Shown in pieces: positions 55,672 to 63,343 of a stretch of DNA of 64,000 bases (the first letter of the stretch is position 1; the number at the start of each line of letters is the position of its first letter). This stretch comes from JAGLYZ01 sp049642725 (GTDB lineage Bacteria > Patescibacteriota > Minisyncoccia > Minisyncoccales > JAGMDC01), in NCBI GenBank assembly GCA_049642725.1, contig JBARPC010000027.1, positions 1 through 64,000 on the forward strand, read 5' to 3'. A model generated the notes under the pieces. The model was not told the origin of the DNA. It saw only the letters and a program-made list of their open reading frames with translations, and made no database searches. The position numbers were made by a program, and so were the translations under genes.

Positions 55672-56229
55672 ATGACAAGTTTTCAAATAATTATTTTATT
55701 AGTTGCGGTTGCAATTATTCTTTGGCTGATTATCACTTATAATGGTTTGATTAAACTGAGAACCCGGTCAAAAGAGGCCTGGTCAGACATTGATGTTCAG
55801 TTGAAAAGAAGATATAATTTAATTCCTAATTTAGTGGAAACAGTTAAAGGATATGCAACGCATGAAAGGGAACTTTTTCAAAAGGTTACAGAAGCCAGGA
55901 CTCAAGCAATGGGAGCTACTGGCATAAAAGAAAAAGGCCAGGCGGAAAATATGCTGAGCGATACCCTAAAATCTCTTTTTGCCGTTGCTGAAAACTATCC
56001 GCAGTTGCGCGCTTCAGAGAATTTTGTTGAATTACAAAGAGAATTGCGCGATACTGAAGATAAAATTCAGGCGTCCAGAAGATTTTACAACACTAATGTC
56101 CGCGACTTGAATATTAAAATTCAAAGTTTTCCTGTTAATCTGATTGCTGGAGTGCTTGGTTTTATCAAAATGGATTTTTTTGAAATAGAGGAAGCTGCAG
56201 CCCGCGAACCAGTAAAAGTGAATTTTTAA
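55672..56229 (+). CDS. lemA: LemA family protein
   Basis: A 185-residue protein with one N-terminal helix (IIILLVAVAIILWLIITY) and the coiled helical LemA domain: YNGLIKLRTRSKEAWSDIDVQLKRRYNLIPNLVETVKGYA (shown by RSKEAWSDIDVQLKRRYNLI), then ENFVELQRELRDTEDKIQASRRFYN. LemA proteins are membrane-bound, of unclear function, and usually paired with HtpX-type proteases, as here (11-nt gap). Confidence 0.95.
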   Translation: MTSFQIIILLVAVAIILWLIITYNGLIKLRTRSKEAWSDIDVQLKRRYNLIPNLVETVKGYATHERELFQKVTEARTQAMGATGIKEKGQAENMLSDTLKSLFAVAENYPQLRASENFVELQRELRDTEDKIQASRRFYNTNVRDLNIKIQSFPVNLIAGVLGFIKMDFFEIEEAAAREPVKVNF

Positions 56230-56240
56230 TTTCTCTGGTT

Positions 56241-57140
56241 ATGGCAACTTTATATACTCAAGCCGAATCAAATACTCGGAAAACTTGGCTGTTAATGACA
56301 GGATTTTTCATTTTTATCATAGCTGTTGGCTGGCTTTTCAGTTTTTTGCTTGATACCAGTATTATTTTAATAATTGCTGTTGCTTTAAGTATTTTAATGA
56401 GTTTTGGGTCATATTGGTATTCTGATAAGCTTGTTTTAAGAATGTGTCGCGCTAAGCCGATTGAAAAAAGAGATAATCCTGAACTTTTTCGCCTTGTAGA
56501 AAATCTTTGCATTACTGCCGGTCTTCCATTGCCTAAAATTTTTATAATTCAGGAATCCCAGTCAAATGCTTTTGCCACTGGCAGGAATGCTGAACATGCT
56601 GTTGTAGCAGTAACAACAGGACTTTTAGAAAAACTGGAAAGAACAGAATTAGAAGGCGTAATTGCTCACGAACTTTCCCATATTGGAAACAAGGACATGC
56701 TTTTGCAAACAGTGATTGTTGTTTTGGTCGGTGTTGTGGCAATGCTTTCAAATATGTTTTTAAGAATTAGTTTTTTTGGCGGTAGTAGGCGCAACTCCCA
56801 AGGATCTAGCGGCGCTATCCTGTTAGTCATAGGAATTTTAGCAGCGATTTTAGCGCCTTTAGCAGCTTCTTTAATCCGGATGTCAATTTCCAGAAAAAGG
56901 GAATTTTTGGCTGATGCCAGCGGATCTTTGCTTACCCGTTATCCAGAAGGTTTGGCTCGAGCATTAGAAAAAATTTCTGCTGACTCAAGCCCAATGCGAA
57001 CAGCTAATAATTCTACAGCTCATCTTTTTATTTCAAATCCTTTTAAGGGAGAGCAAAGAAAAAGCTGGTTTACTAAATTATTTATGACCCATCCGCCAGT
57101 AGAGGAACGTATAGCTGCTCTCCGCGGAATGAAAATATAA
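56241..57140 (+). CDS. htpX: Membrane metalloprotease HtpX
   Basis: A 299-residue M48 zinc protease that removes damaged membrane proteins. Two N-terminal helices, the zinc motif H143ELSH147 (VIAHELSHIGNKD), two more helices, and the third ligand Glu in SRKREFLADASG are seen. The C terminus has MTHPPVEERIAALRGM, the usual substrate-cleft ending. It follows lemA and precedes the PH-domain gene, all in one direction and all membrane proteins. Confidence 0.96.
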   Translation: MATLYTQAESNTRKTWLLMTGFFIFIIAVGWLFSFLLDTSIILIIAVALSILMSFGSYWYSDKLVLRMCRAKPIEKRDNPELFRLVENLCITAGLPLPKIFIIQESQSNAFATGRNAEHAVVAVTTGLLEKLERTELEGVIAHELSHIGNKDMLLQTVIVVLVGVVAMLSNMFLRISFFGGSRRNSQGSSGAILLVIGILAAILAPLAASLIRMSISRKREFLADASGSLLTRYPEGLARALEKISADSSPMRTANNSTAHLFISNPFKGEQRKSWFTKLFMTHPPVEERIAALRGMKI

Positions 57141-57143
57141 ATT

Positions 57144-57191
57144 AAAGGTCGCATAATTGGAGGTTCAACCTCCAATGGAGGTTGAACCTCC
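57144..57191 (+). other. Double GGAGGTT hairpin leader with AAAGGTCG
   Basis: AAAGGTCG (57144-57151) is followed by GGAGGTTCAACCTCC (57159-57173) and GGAGGTTGAACCTCC (57177-57191). The second hairpin and its downstream CTAAAATT match 8767-8789 before the third pilin-like gene. Confidence 0.6.
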
Positions 57192-57209
57192 TAAAATTAA
57201 TAATTCTTT

Positions 57210-57710
57210 ATGGAAAAATTAAACCCTAATGTAGTTTGGATATTCTTTGTTCGCTTTTTGTTTGCAGGATTGTTTATTGCCATTATTTTCTTCTGGATGT
57301 GGGTTCCAATAATATTAGCTGGAGGAATATTATCTGGTAAAGTTTTTCTTTTCCCAGCTGCTGTTTTTATATTCTATGTTCTTTTCTGCTATGGCTGGGC
57401 AAAACTGACTTATCGCTTCTGGCTTTATGACATTACTGAAGACACCTTTAAAATGGAGCATGGGGTAATCTGGAAAAGATACGTTTCTATTCCTTATGAA
57501 AGAATCCAAAACATTGATATTCATAGAGGAGTAATGGCTCGAATTTTTGGCTTAAGCGATTTACGAGTTCAAACAGCTGGTTTTGGAGGCGCCCAGGGCA
57601 GATACGGCGCCTGGGCAGAAGGGAATCTGCCTGGCATTGAAAGAGAAAAAGCAGAACAGCTAAGGGAAGAATTGATTGCCAAGGTAAAAGGCAAAAAGCA
57701 AGGATTGTAA
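57210..57710 (+). CDS. Membrane protein with bacterial PH domain (YdbS-like)
   Basis: A 166-residue protein with two helices (about residues 9-33 and 40-64) and a bPH2 domain: YRFWLYDITEDTFKMEHGVIWKRYVSIPYERIQNIDI (shown by FKMEHGVIWKRYVSIPYERI), HRGVMARIFGLSDLRVQTAG. The family is membrane-bound and often two-gene; its role is poorly known. An unusual Gly/Ala-rich stretch (GGAQGRYGAWAEGNLPG) lies before the C-terminal helix. It follows htpX after a structured leader. Confidence 0.85.
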   Translation: MEKLNPNVVWIFFVRFLFAGLFIAIIFFWMWVPIILAGGILSGKVFLFPAAVFIFYVLFCYGWAKLTYRFWLYDITEDTFKMEHGVIWKRYVSIPYERIQNIDIHRGVMARIFGLSDLRVQTAGFGGAQGRYGAWAEGNLPGIEREKAEQLREELIAKVKGKKQGL

Positions 57711-57712
57711 AT

Positions 57713-57732
57713 AAAAAGGAGCTAAGCTCCTT
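57713..57732 (+). terminator. Hairpin before tRNA-Ser
   Basis: AAAAAGGAGC-TAA-GCTCCTTT, nearly identical to the terminator at 9383-9408. Confidence 0.65.
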
Positions 57733-57735
57733 TAA

Positions 57736-57822
57736 GGAGGGGTGTCCGAGTGGTTTAAGGAGCGTGTTTGGAGAACACGTGGGCTTTTGCCCTCCAGGGT
57801 TCGAATCCCTGCCCCTCCGCCA
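57736..57822 (+). tRNA. tRNA-Ser (anticodon GGA)
   Basis: A class II tRNA. Acceptor GGAGGGG pairs with CCCCTCC, discriminator G, and CCA is encoded (57820-57822). Anticodon stem-loop CGTGT-TTGGAGA-ACACG, long variable arm, T arm CAGGG-TTCGAAT-CCCTG. It reads UCC/UCU. Confidence 0.95.
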
Positions 57823-57843
57823 ATTAGAACACTTTGATAATTG

Positions 57844-57866
57844 CGGCGCCTTCAGCGCCGTTTTGT
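57844..57866 (+). terminator. Terminator after tRNA-Ser(GGA)
   Basis: CGGCGC-CTTCA-GCGCCG followed by TTTTG. The rest of 57867-57993 has a GTTGCGC / GCGCAAC inverted repeat (57913-57949) and no gene. Confidence 0.75.
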
Positions 57867-57993
57867 TATGTCTCGGCGATTTTTAGAAAAGAATATAAAA
57901 GAGTTGCGCTTGACCCGTTCGACCCATTCGCGCGCAACAGATAGGAAATCTCTCTATTGTAAATAAAAAAACACCAAAATACATTTCAAAATT

Positions 57994-59217
57994 TTACCCA
58001 AACATCAACCATTCTGGTCTAAATATTATCAGAAGGCCGATAATTAACATAATAATTCCGCCAACCAAATGAGAAATATGACTGTATTTAGTAGTTATTC
58101 CAGTCATTTGCAAAGTTGTCATTGCCACAAAAAAGACAAACAAGTCATCAAGCATAAAAATAAAAATGTAGAGCAATAGATAAGCGTAATATTGCCACTT
58201 TGCCAGCGGAGTTAGGGTAAGAATTTGAGTATAGATCGCCGGCAAACCAGCGGAACAAATTAACTCCACTAAATTAACCGCGAAAGCCAAAATAACGATT
58301 CCTCCCAAAGCTATCCAGAATTGTTTTTTCTGAGTTATGGCTTTTAATTTTTCAAAAATTCTTTGTTTTTTCCCATTGCCAGTTATTTTGCATGTTCCTG
58401 CCTTATTGGTGAAATATTCTTTTAGATTATATCCTCCGGCCACCAAGGCAACTAAACCAATGATAATTCTAACCCACAAAACAAATCCCAAAAATAAAAA
58501 TAAATTGAGCCAAGCCGACATAAAGAGAAAATAAACAAAAGCCGAAGAGACAATAAAAGCAGTTCCCAAAACCCACATCCTTTTTTTGTCTTTCATCCCC
58601 AAAAGCAGTGTGATTAAAAACAATAGCACCCACATTGCGCAGGGGTTAAAGCCGTCTAACCCTGCAATCAGTATGGTTAAGAGTGGCAAGGAAAACTTTT
58701 TGGTTTCTATTTCCCCCAAAATCGGCAGTTTTATTTTTTCGGGCATAACTCTTTTTTCTTGCGGTTTTGGGTTGGGAGTTATGGGCGTAATTAAACTGCC
58801 GACTACATCGGGGCAACTATTTTGCAAAACACACTGCACTGCTTGCTCTATGGCAGCTCCAGTGGTTTGTTCGTCATACCAGCCCACAAAATATTGCCTG
58901 CCCACCACTGTAAAAGGCACGCCAGAGACATCAGCGCTTAATTCTTTCCCGATTTTTTTCAACAAATCAACATTCTCTTTATCGCCAGTAACTTCAAAGC
59001 TATGCACTTTTAAATTGCTGTATTTTTGCTCCAATTTTTCCAAGAACGGTTTTTCATGATTGCAATGCGGACAACCGTGAGCCCAGAAAAAATAAATATT
59101 AACCTCTTCATCAGTCAAAGATGGGCTATTTTGGGCTAAAGCGGGAATCGCCGAGAATACCAATATAACGGCCATTGAAAATAAAAATAATTTGGATGTG
59201 GATGTTTTGTTAAACAT
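57994..59217 (-). CDS. Secreted thioredoxin domain fused to a CcdA/DsbD-like membrane domain
   Basis: A 407-residue protein. A signal peptide (LFLFSMAVILVFSAIPALAQ) leads to a thioredoxin-like domain with CPHC (FFWAHGCPHCNHEKPF) and the cis-Pro in VSGVPFTVVG. From about residue 190 six helices follow with GLDGFNPCAMWVLLFLITLLLG and VELICSAGLPAIYTQ, the paired Cys of CcdA-type electron carriers. The fused layout fits transfer of reducing power from the cytoplasm to an external thioredoxin. It is the last gene of the ArsR-headed operon. Confidence 0.85.
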   Translation of the reverse strand: MFNKTSTSKLFLFSMAVILVFSAIPALAQNSPSLTDEEVNIYFFWAHGCPHCNHEKPFLEKLEQKYSNLKVHSFEVTGDKENVDLLKKIGKELSADVSGVPFTVVGRQYFVGWYDEQTTGAAIEQAVQCVLQNSCPDVVGSLITPITPNPKPQEKRVMPEKIKLPILGEIETKKFSLPLLTILIAGLDGFNPCAMWVLLFLITLLLGMKDKKRMWVLGTAFIVSSAFVYFLFMSAWLNLFLFLGFVLWVRIIIGLVALVAGGYNLKEYFTNKAGTCKITGNGKKQRIFEKLKAITQKKQFWIALGGIVILAFAVNLVELICSAGLPAIYTQILTLTPLAKWQYYAYLLLYIFIFMLDDLFVFFVAMTTLQMTGITTKYSHISHLVGGIIMLIIGLLIIFRPEWLMFG

Positions 59218-59263
59218 AAAATTTGTTTGTTAATTTATAAGTTTATTTTTCTAAACGGCATAA

Positions 59264-59983
59264 TTACAAATTGATCAAATATTTCACGAGGTGTTGCAGA
59301 TAATAAAGTCCGGCGATTAAGAATACTGAAGCGACCGTATATCTCATCACCTTTTCAACTTTTTGCGCAATCTGAAAAGCTCGGCTAACTTTTTGCATTG
59401 AAAAAGCGATTAAAAATGAAAAAATAATTACAGGCAGTCCTGTTCCAAGAGCGAATAGAGGCGGAAGCAGCAGGCTTTCGGGCGACTTTAAAACAAGCGG
59501 AATTAAAACGCCAAAAAATAATACCCCGCTGTAAGGGCAAAAAGCTAAAGCGAACAGAACGCCTAAAAGCAAAGAGCCGATATATCCCTTATTGGAAAGC
59601 CATTCTTTCAGCTTTTCAATTTTTTCATTTTTGGTTCCAAAATTGATTTTTATAACCCCGAACATTATCAAGCCGATCACAATCAAAACAGGACCCAAAA
59701 TTTTTTCTCCCCAGCCCTGAAAAATACTGGAAATCTGAAATGAAGACAATCCAAAATAGATTAGGGTTGCCAAAAGCGTATAGCTGATACCGCGGCCTAA
59801 AGTATAAAACAAGCCATTAAGTAAAGTGTTTTTAACGGTTTTAATCTCTCTGGAAATATAAGCGATTGCTGTAATATTTGTAGCCAAAGGACAGGGGCTG
59901 ATTGATGTTAAAACCCCAAGCAAAAAAGCGGTTAAAAGTGGAATATTGTAATTATCTATCAATGCGCTAATAAAATCCATCAT
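59264..59983 (-). CDS. CcdA/DsbD-like transporter of the ArsG group
   Basis: A 239-residue protein with six helices. TAFLLGVLTSISPCPLATNITAIAYIS (shown by TSISPCPLATNITAIAYIS) with its Cys, and ALAFCPYSGVLFFGVLIPL with the second Cys, match the CcdA-like branch annotated as ArsG. It sits directly after the CxxC thioredoxin-like gene (2-nt gap). Known members are linked to aromatic arsenical tolerance; a thiol-redox shuttle is equally possible from the fold. Confidence 0.8.
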   Translation of the reverse strand: MMDFISALIDNYNIPLLTAFLLGVLTSISPCPLATNITAIAYISREIKTVKNTLLNGLFYTLGRGISYTLLATLIYFGLSSFQISSIFQGWGEKILGPVLIVIGLIMFGVIKINFGTKNEKIEKLKEWLSNKGYIGSLLLGVLFALAFCPYSGVLFFGVLIPLVLKSPESLLLPPLFALGTGLPVIIFSFLIAFSMQKVSRAFQIAQKVEKVMRYTVASVFLIAGLYYLQHLVKYLINL

Positions 59984-59985
59984 AA

Positions 59986-60465
59986 TTATTTGCCTAAAAG
60001 ATTTTTAAGTTTGTTTTCAAAATAATCAATAAATTGCGTTTCATTGGTAATCAGCCGCCAGACCTTTATGTCCTCCTCAATACTATCTTGGCCATCTGTA
60101 ATAGTATTGATAAAAAGTGACGAACCGCGGGCTTGATATTTCATTACAATGTCTTTGTTTTCTGGCAGTTCGCCATTAATGTCTCTGAAAACAATTGTGC
60201 CGTTTTTGTATTCTTCAGGAAATTTCTCTTTGATTGTTTTTAAGGCGTATTCACCGACCGTAATGCACGACCAGCACTGATGCGTAGCGTGAAAATGCAT
60301 TATCTCTATCTTGTCAGCGGAGTTTTTAATATTTGTCGTTTGAGTTTCGTTCGCGGTTTCGCCAGCGCTATTTGTATTGATTTGTTGGTCATTATTTTCC
60401 TCCATTACCACAATAACCCCAAAAAGGGCTAAAGCGATAATCCCGATAATAATTTTTTTGTTCAT
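59986..60465 (-). CDS. Exported thioredoxin-like protein of the ArsF group
   Basis: A 159-residue protein with a signal anchor (IIIGIIALALFGVIVV), a Thr/Asn-rich linker and a thioredoxin-like domain: IEIMHFHATHQCWSCITVGEYALKTI with C-W-S-C, FPEEYKNGTIVFRDINGELPENKDIV, YQARGSSLF. This pattern is that of the ArsF-type partner of ArsG. It is immediately followed by the ArsG-like gene, so the two probably function as an electron-transfer pair. Confidence 0.8.
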   Translation of the reverse strand: MNKKIIIGIIALALFGVIVVMEENNDQQINTNSAGETANETQTTNIKNSADKIEIMHFHATHQCWSCITVGEYALKTIKEKFPEEYKNGTIVFRDINGELPENKDIVMKYQARGSSLFINTITDGQDSIEEDIKVWRLITNETQFIDYFENKLKNLLGK

Positions 60466-60496
60466 GAATTTTTAAAAGTTATTTAATAAATATTGA

Positions 60497-61609
60497 TTAG
60501 ACTAAACTGCCGAAAATCAGACCGGCAATGGTTGAATAAAAAATAACTAATAAAACATAGACGGCTGTTTTTTTATTGCCTAAAATTTTTCTAATAACTA
60601 GCATATTCGGCAAACTTAAAGATGGACCGGCCAATAGAAGAGCCAACGCCGGGCCTTGCGACATGCCCTTTGCGATAAGCGTTTGCAGAATCGGAATCTC
60701 TGTCAATGTAGAAAAATACATAAAAGCGCCGAAAATAGAAGCAACTAAGTTGCCGGTAATTGAGTTTGATCCAACCATTCTCTCAATTAGTTCTTGCGGT
60801 AAATATGGCATAACAAAGCCAGCCGCAAATACGCCGATAAATAAAATCGGCAAAAGCATTTTAGTAAAATCCCAAGTTTCTTTCAGCCATTCTTTTCTGG
60901 CTTCTTTTTGAAATTTAAAGATAGCTATGCCGGCAACAATTAAAACCAATAAAGCCATTAAAGAATATTTTATTATTTTATCAATTTGCAAGCCATTAAC
61001 CACTAAAACACCAATCATCGCGATAAAGAAAATAATTAACACCTTTTTACTAACATCAATATCTTTGCTTTTTTCAATAAACAAATCGCCTTTTTCTATT
61101 TTTTCTTTAAAGATAGCCTGCATTGATAAACCAACAAGAATAGCAAGCAGGATTGCAAAAATTATTCTTGCCAGTCCGATTTCATATCCAAGAACAGATA
61201 TTGTTAAAAATATGGCGGCAATGTTTATTGCCGGGCCCGCAAAAAGAAAAGTGGTTGCCGGACCAAGACCAGCGCCCCTTTTCCTAATGCCAGCGAATAG
61301 CGGTAAAATAGTGCAGGAGCAAACAGCCAAAATCCCGCCGGATACAGAAGCCAAAGAATAAGCAATGTATTTTTTAGCTTGTCCGCCAAGATAGCGCAAA
61401 ATAAAATCTTTCTTAATAAAGACAGAAATTGCGCCAGCGATAAAAAAAGCTGGAATTAAGCAAGTCAAAACATGCTCCCGCGCGTATTCATTAAGCAATT
61501 TAAAACCCGAAAGAATCGCGCCTGTAAACAGAGACGATTCCATCGGCATAAAGTAGAAAAAGAGCAACAAGCCAGTAAGCAAAATAAAGATGTTAAGTTC
61601 TTTTTTCAT
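60497..61609 (-). CDS. ArsP/DUF318-type permease
   Basis: A 370-residue permease with about eight to ten helices. AVCSCTILPLFAGIRKRGAGLGPATTFLFAGPAINIAAI (shown by AVCSCTILPLFAGIRKRGAG) has the C-x-C characteristic of the family, and MYFSTLTEIPILQTLIAKGM and ALLLAGPSLSLPNMLVI repeat the structure in the second half. Family members export organoarsenicals (ArsP) or other metals. Placement behind an ArsR gene and a redox-active disulfide protein supports a metalloid role. Confidence 0.85.
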   Translation of the reverse strand: MKKELNIFILLTGLLLFFYFMPMESSLFTGAILSGFKLLNEYAREHVLTCLIPAFFIAGAISVFIKKDFILRYLGGQAKKYIAYSLASVSGGILAVCSCTILPLFAGIRKRGAGLGPATTFLFAGPAINIAAIFLTISVLGYEIGLARIIFAILLAILVGLSMQAIFKEKIEKGDLFIEKSKDIDVSKKVLIIFFIAMIGVLVVNGLQIDKIIKYSLMALLVLIVAGIAIFKFQKEARKEWLKETWDFTKMLLPILFIGVFAAGFVMPYLPQELIERMVGSNSITGNLVASIFGAFMYFSTLTEIPILQTLIAKGMSQGPALALLLAGPSLSLPNMLVIRKILGNKKTAVYVLLVIFYSTIAGLIFGSLV

Positions 61610-61622
61610 AGAATGTCAATTT

Positions 61623-61856
61623 TTATTTAAGCCAAGATTTTATTTCTTCAACATCAGGAATTCTGCCCGCGGCTTTTACTTTATTATCAAGCACAATAGC
61701 CGGCGCGGACATAACTCCATATTCAATAATTTTATCAATATCAAAAATATGCTCAATTTTAATATCTTTCAAGCCAAGATCTTCCACAGCTTGCTTGGCG
61801 TTAGCTTCTAATTTTTGGCAATTAGGGCAGCCAGAACCCAAAATTTTAATTTTCAT
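61623..61856 (-). CDS. Small thioredoxin-like redox-active disulfide protein
   Basis: A 77-residue TM0996/MTH895-type glutaredoxin-like protein: MKIKILGSGCPNCQKLEANA with C-P-N-C, YGVMSAPAIVLDNKV with the cis-Pro, and GRIPDVEEIKSWL. Proteins of this type stand next to ArsP-type permeases in many genomes. It overlaps the arsR stop by 4 nt (ATGA type) and lies 13 nt before the permease gene. Confidence 0.88.
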   Translation of the reverse strand: MKIKILGSGCPNCQKLEANAKQAVEDLGLKDIKIEHIFDIDKIIEYGVMSAPAIVLDNKVKAAGRIPDVEEIKSWLK

Positions 61857-62158
61857 AAATTTAAAAATTTATTTAATAATTTTGTATAATTTTTTATAGA
61901 TTGCCGATTTAATTTATAAAAAACATTTAATCCGTCCTTTCTTGACGAAATCAAATTAAAATCTTTTAAAACTTTTAAATGATGAGAAACAAGATTTTGC
62001 GGAAGCTCTAAATATTGCCATATTTCGCAAACGCATTTTTCATTTTCTCGCAGAATGCAAAGAATTTTCAAGCGATTTTCTTCAGATATTGTTTTTAGAA
62101 ATTCCGTTGATTGTTTTATATTTTTTTCTGATTTGTTTTTACAGCAATTTGGTTTCAT
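61853..62158 (-). CDS. arsR: ArsR-family metalloregulator
   Basis: A 101-residue winged-helix repressor. The recognition segment is LELPQNLVSHHLKVLKDFNLI (shown as PQNLVSHHLKVLKDFNLI) and the metal site is C42-V-C44 in ENEKCVCEIW, the As(III)/Sb(III)-binding ELCVC position; two more Cys lie at 5 and 6 (PNCCK). It is the first gene of a six-gene operon and has an ATCAA-N6-TTGAT operator on its promoter, so it should repress the operon until the metalloid binds. Confidence 0.93.
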   Translation of the reverse strand: MKPNCCKNKSEKNIKQSTEFLKTISEENRLKILCILRENEKCVCEIWQYLELPQNLVSHHLKVLKDFNLISSRKDGLNVFYKLNRQSIKNYTKLLNKFLNL

Positions 62159-62172
62159 AAATTTTAAACTTC

Positions 62173-62217
62173 ATCAATCTATATTGATATTATAGGCGAA
62201 ATAAAAATTAGTGTCAA
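62173..62217 (-). promoter_or_regulatory. Promoter and ArsR operator of the redox/arsenic-type operon
   Basis: On the minus strand TTGACA (62217-62212) and TATAAT (62194-62189) have a 17-bp spacer. Directly downstream lies the inverted repeat ATCAATATAGATTGAT (62188-62173), an ATCAA-N6-TTGAT of the ArsR/SmtB type covering the transcription start. ArsR starts 24 nt later. Confidence 0.88.
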
Positions 62218-62320
62218 ATTTAATTTTGAGCAAATACATTCGTGTTCCTTAACAAAATAATTTTAATATGATAAACTATACATACTAAACCTGCCTGTTG
62301 TTTTATTCAGTATAAAATTT

Positions 62321-62408
62321 GGAGGGTTTGCTGAGTGGTTTAAAGCGCTAGTTTTGAAAACTAGTGGGATTATATCCCTCGTAGGTTCGAATCCTACACC
62401 CTCCGCCA
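62321..62408 (+). tRNA. tRNA-Ser (anticodon UGA), first copy
   Basis: A class II tRNA. Acceptor GGAGGGT pairs with ACCCTCC, discriminator G and encoded CCA (62406-62408). Anticodon stem-loop CTAGT-TTTGAAA-ACTAG, T arm GTAGG-TTCGAAT-CCTAC. It reads UCA and related codons. Confidence 0.95.
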
Positions 62409-62421
62409 TCGCCTCGCCGAA

Positions 62422-62449
62422 GTTCCGCCATTTCGCGAAATGGCGGAAC
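62422..62449. repeat. 28-bp perfect palindrome after tRNA-Ser
   Basis: GTTCCGCCATTTCG and its exact complement. It is flanked by CGCCTCGCCGAAGT, which recurs directly after the second tRNA-Ser. The GC content contrasts with the neighbourhood. The rest of 62409-62519 holds no gene. Confidence 0.85.
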
Positions 62450-62519
62450 GAAGGCGGGTTTTGCCAGAATTCGGCTCGGCTACGGCGAGATAAATCCGCT
62501 CATAAAAAATAATTTAGTT

Positions 62520-62756
62520 ATGTATTACGTTTATATCCTTCAATGTAAAGATCAAAGAACATATTTAGGTTGTACAAATGGTCTAAAAGAAAGATTAGAA
62601 AGACATCAAAAAGGATTTATTCCAGCAACAAAACAAAGATTACCAGTATCTTTAATTTGTTATTTTGCTTTTCATAATAAAAATACAGCATTTCAATTTG
62701 AAAAATATTTAAAAACTGGTTCAGGTAGAGCTTTTATTAATAAACATTTTTTGTAA
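62520..62756 (+). CDS. GIY-YIG nuclease domain protein
   Basis: A 78-residue single-domain protein of the UPF0213/YhbQ type. The signature is YVYILQCKDQRTYLGCTNGLKERLERHQKG (shown by its parts YVYILQC and TYLGCTNGLKERLERH), with the catalytic Arg and the later Glu in FQFEKYLKTGSG. The second half of the signature is YLG rather than YIG or YVG. Stand-alone members occur in many bacteria, and function is unknown; related domains serve homing endonucleases. It lies between two tRNA-Ser genes. Confidence 0.88.
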   Translation: MYYVYILQCKDQRTYLGCTNGLKERLERHQKGFIPATKQRLPVSLICYFAFHNKNTAFQFEKYLKTGSGRAFINKHFL

Positions 62757-62761
62757 AATTT

Positions 62762-62848
62762 GGTAGGTTGCGCCGAATTGGCTAAGGCACCAGTTTTGAA
62801 AACTGGCGGGTATTTATACCCTTGCAGGTTCGAGTTCTGCACCTACCG
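62762..62848 (+). tRNA. tRNA-Ser (anticodon UGA), divergent second copy
   Basis: Acceptor GGTAGGT pairs with ACCTACC, anticodon stem-loop CCAGT-TTTGAAA-ACTGG, long variable arm, T arm with GTTCGAGT. It has the same anticodon as the copy at 62321 but differs along most of its length; its D arm (GCC...GGC) is weak. CCA is not complete (GCC follows). It could be a paralogue or a tRNA brought in from elsewhere. Confidence 0.82.
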
Positions 62849-62901
62849 CCTTCGCCTCGCCGAAGTCTGGTGACAACATGAATAACTTGTAAATTAAAAA
62901 A

Positions 62902-62923
62902 GCCCATAGAGGGGCAATTTTTA
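62902..62923. terminator. Bidirectional terminator after the second tRNA-Ser
   Basis: GCCC-ATAGAG-GGGC with A-rich 5' and T-rich 3' flanks (AAAAAA and ATTTTTAT). It serves the tRNA and the minus-strand toxin gene. Confidence 0.55.
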
Positions 62924-62944
62924 TTTGAGACTTTAGAAGTAATA

Positions 62945-63343
62945 TTATTTAATTCTATCAAAATTCAAACTTTCTGTGTATTGTATATAGCTCTCGGCTA
63001 TATATCGTTCTTCAATTAGTTTTACTTGTAAAAAACTATTATCATAATGTTTATCTTTATGACCCCCAGCATAGATTATTTTAATTAGGTCAAAATTTTC
63101 TTTTACATATATAATTCTTGCACCTTTCCTTTTGCTTACATTTTCTTTTGGTAAATTTATTCCTGCGTGGAAAGTTTTGTTTTGCAAAGAAGATGATTTG
63201 ATATGATGAACCAATCTTTCTCCTGGCATTTTTCCATCTTGTATCAATAAACGACAAACTCTTGGCATTTCTTCGCCAAGAGTTTTGTACCAGTTTTTTT
63301 GAATATCATCTAAAACTTTTGAATGTACTAAAATTTTAGTCAT
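62945..63343 (-). CDS. Putative toxin partner of a Panacea-domain antitoxin
   Basis: A 132-residue protein. ILVHSKVLDDIQKNWYK and later KGARIIYVKENFDLIKIIYAGGHKDKHYD resemble the strand arrangement of RelE-like toxins, with His and Lys residues near the end of the core, but no clear family assignment is possible. The start overlaps the stop of the Panacea-domain gene (8 nt), the standard way such toxin genes are attached. The alternative is an unrelated co-transcribed gene. Confidence 0.6.
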   Translation of the reverse strand: MTKILVHSKVLDDIQKNWYKTLGEEMPRVCRLLIQDGKMPGERLVHHIKSSSLQNKTFHAGINLPKENVSKRKGARIIYVKENFDLIKIIYAGGHKDKHYDNSFLQVKLIEERYIAESYIQYTESLNFDRIK

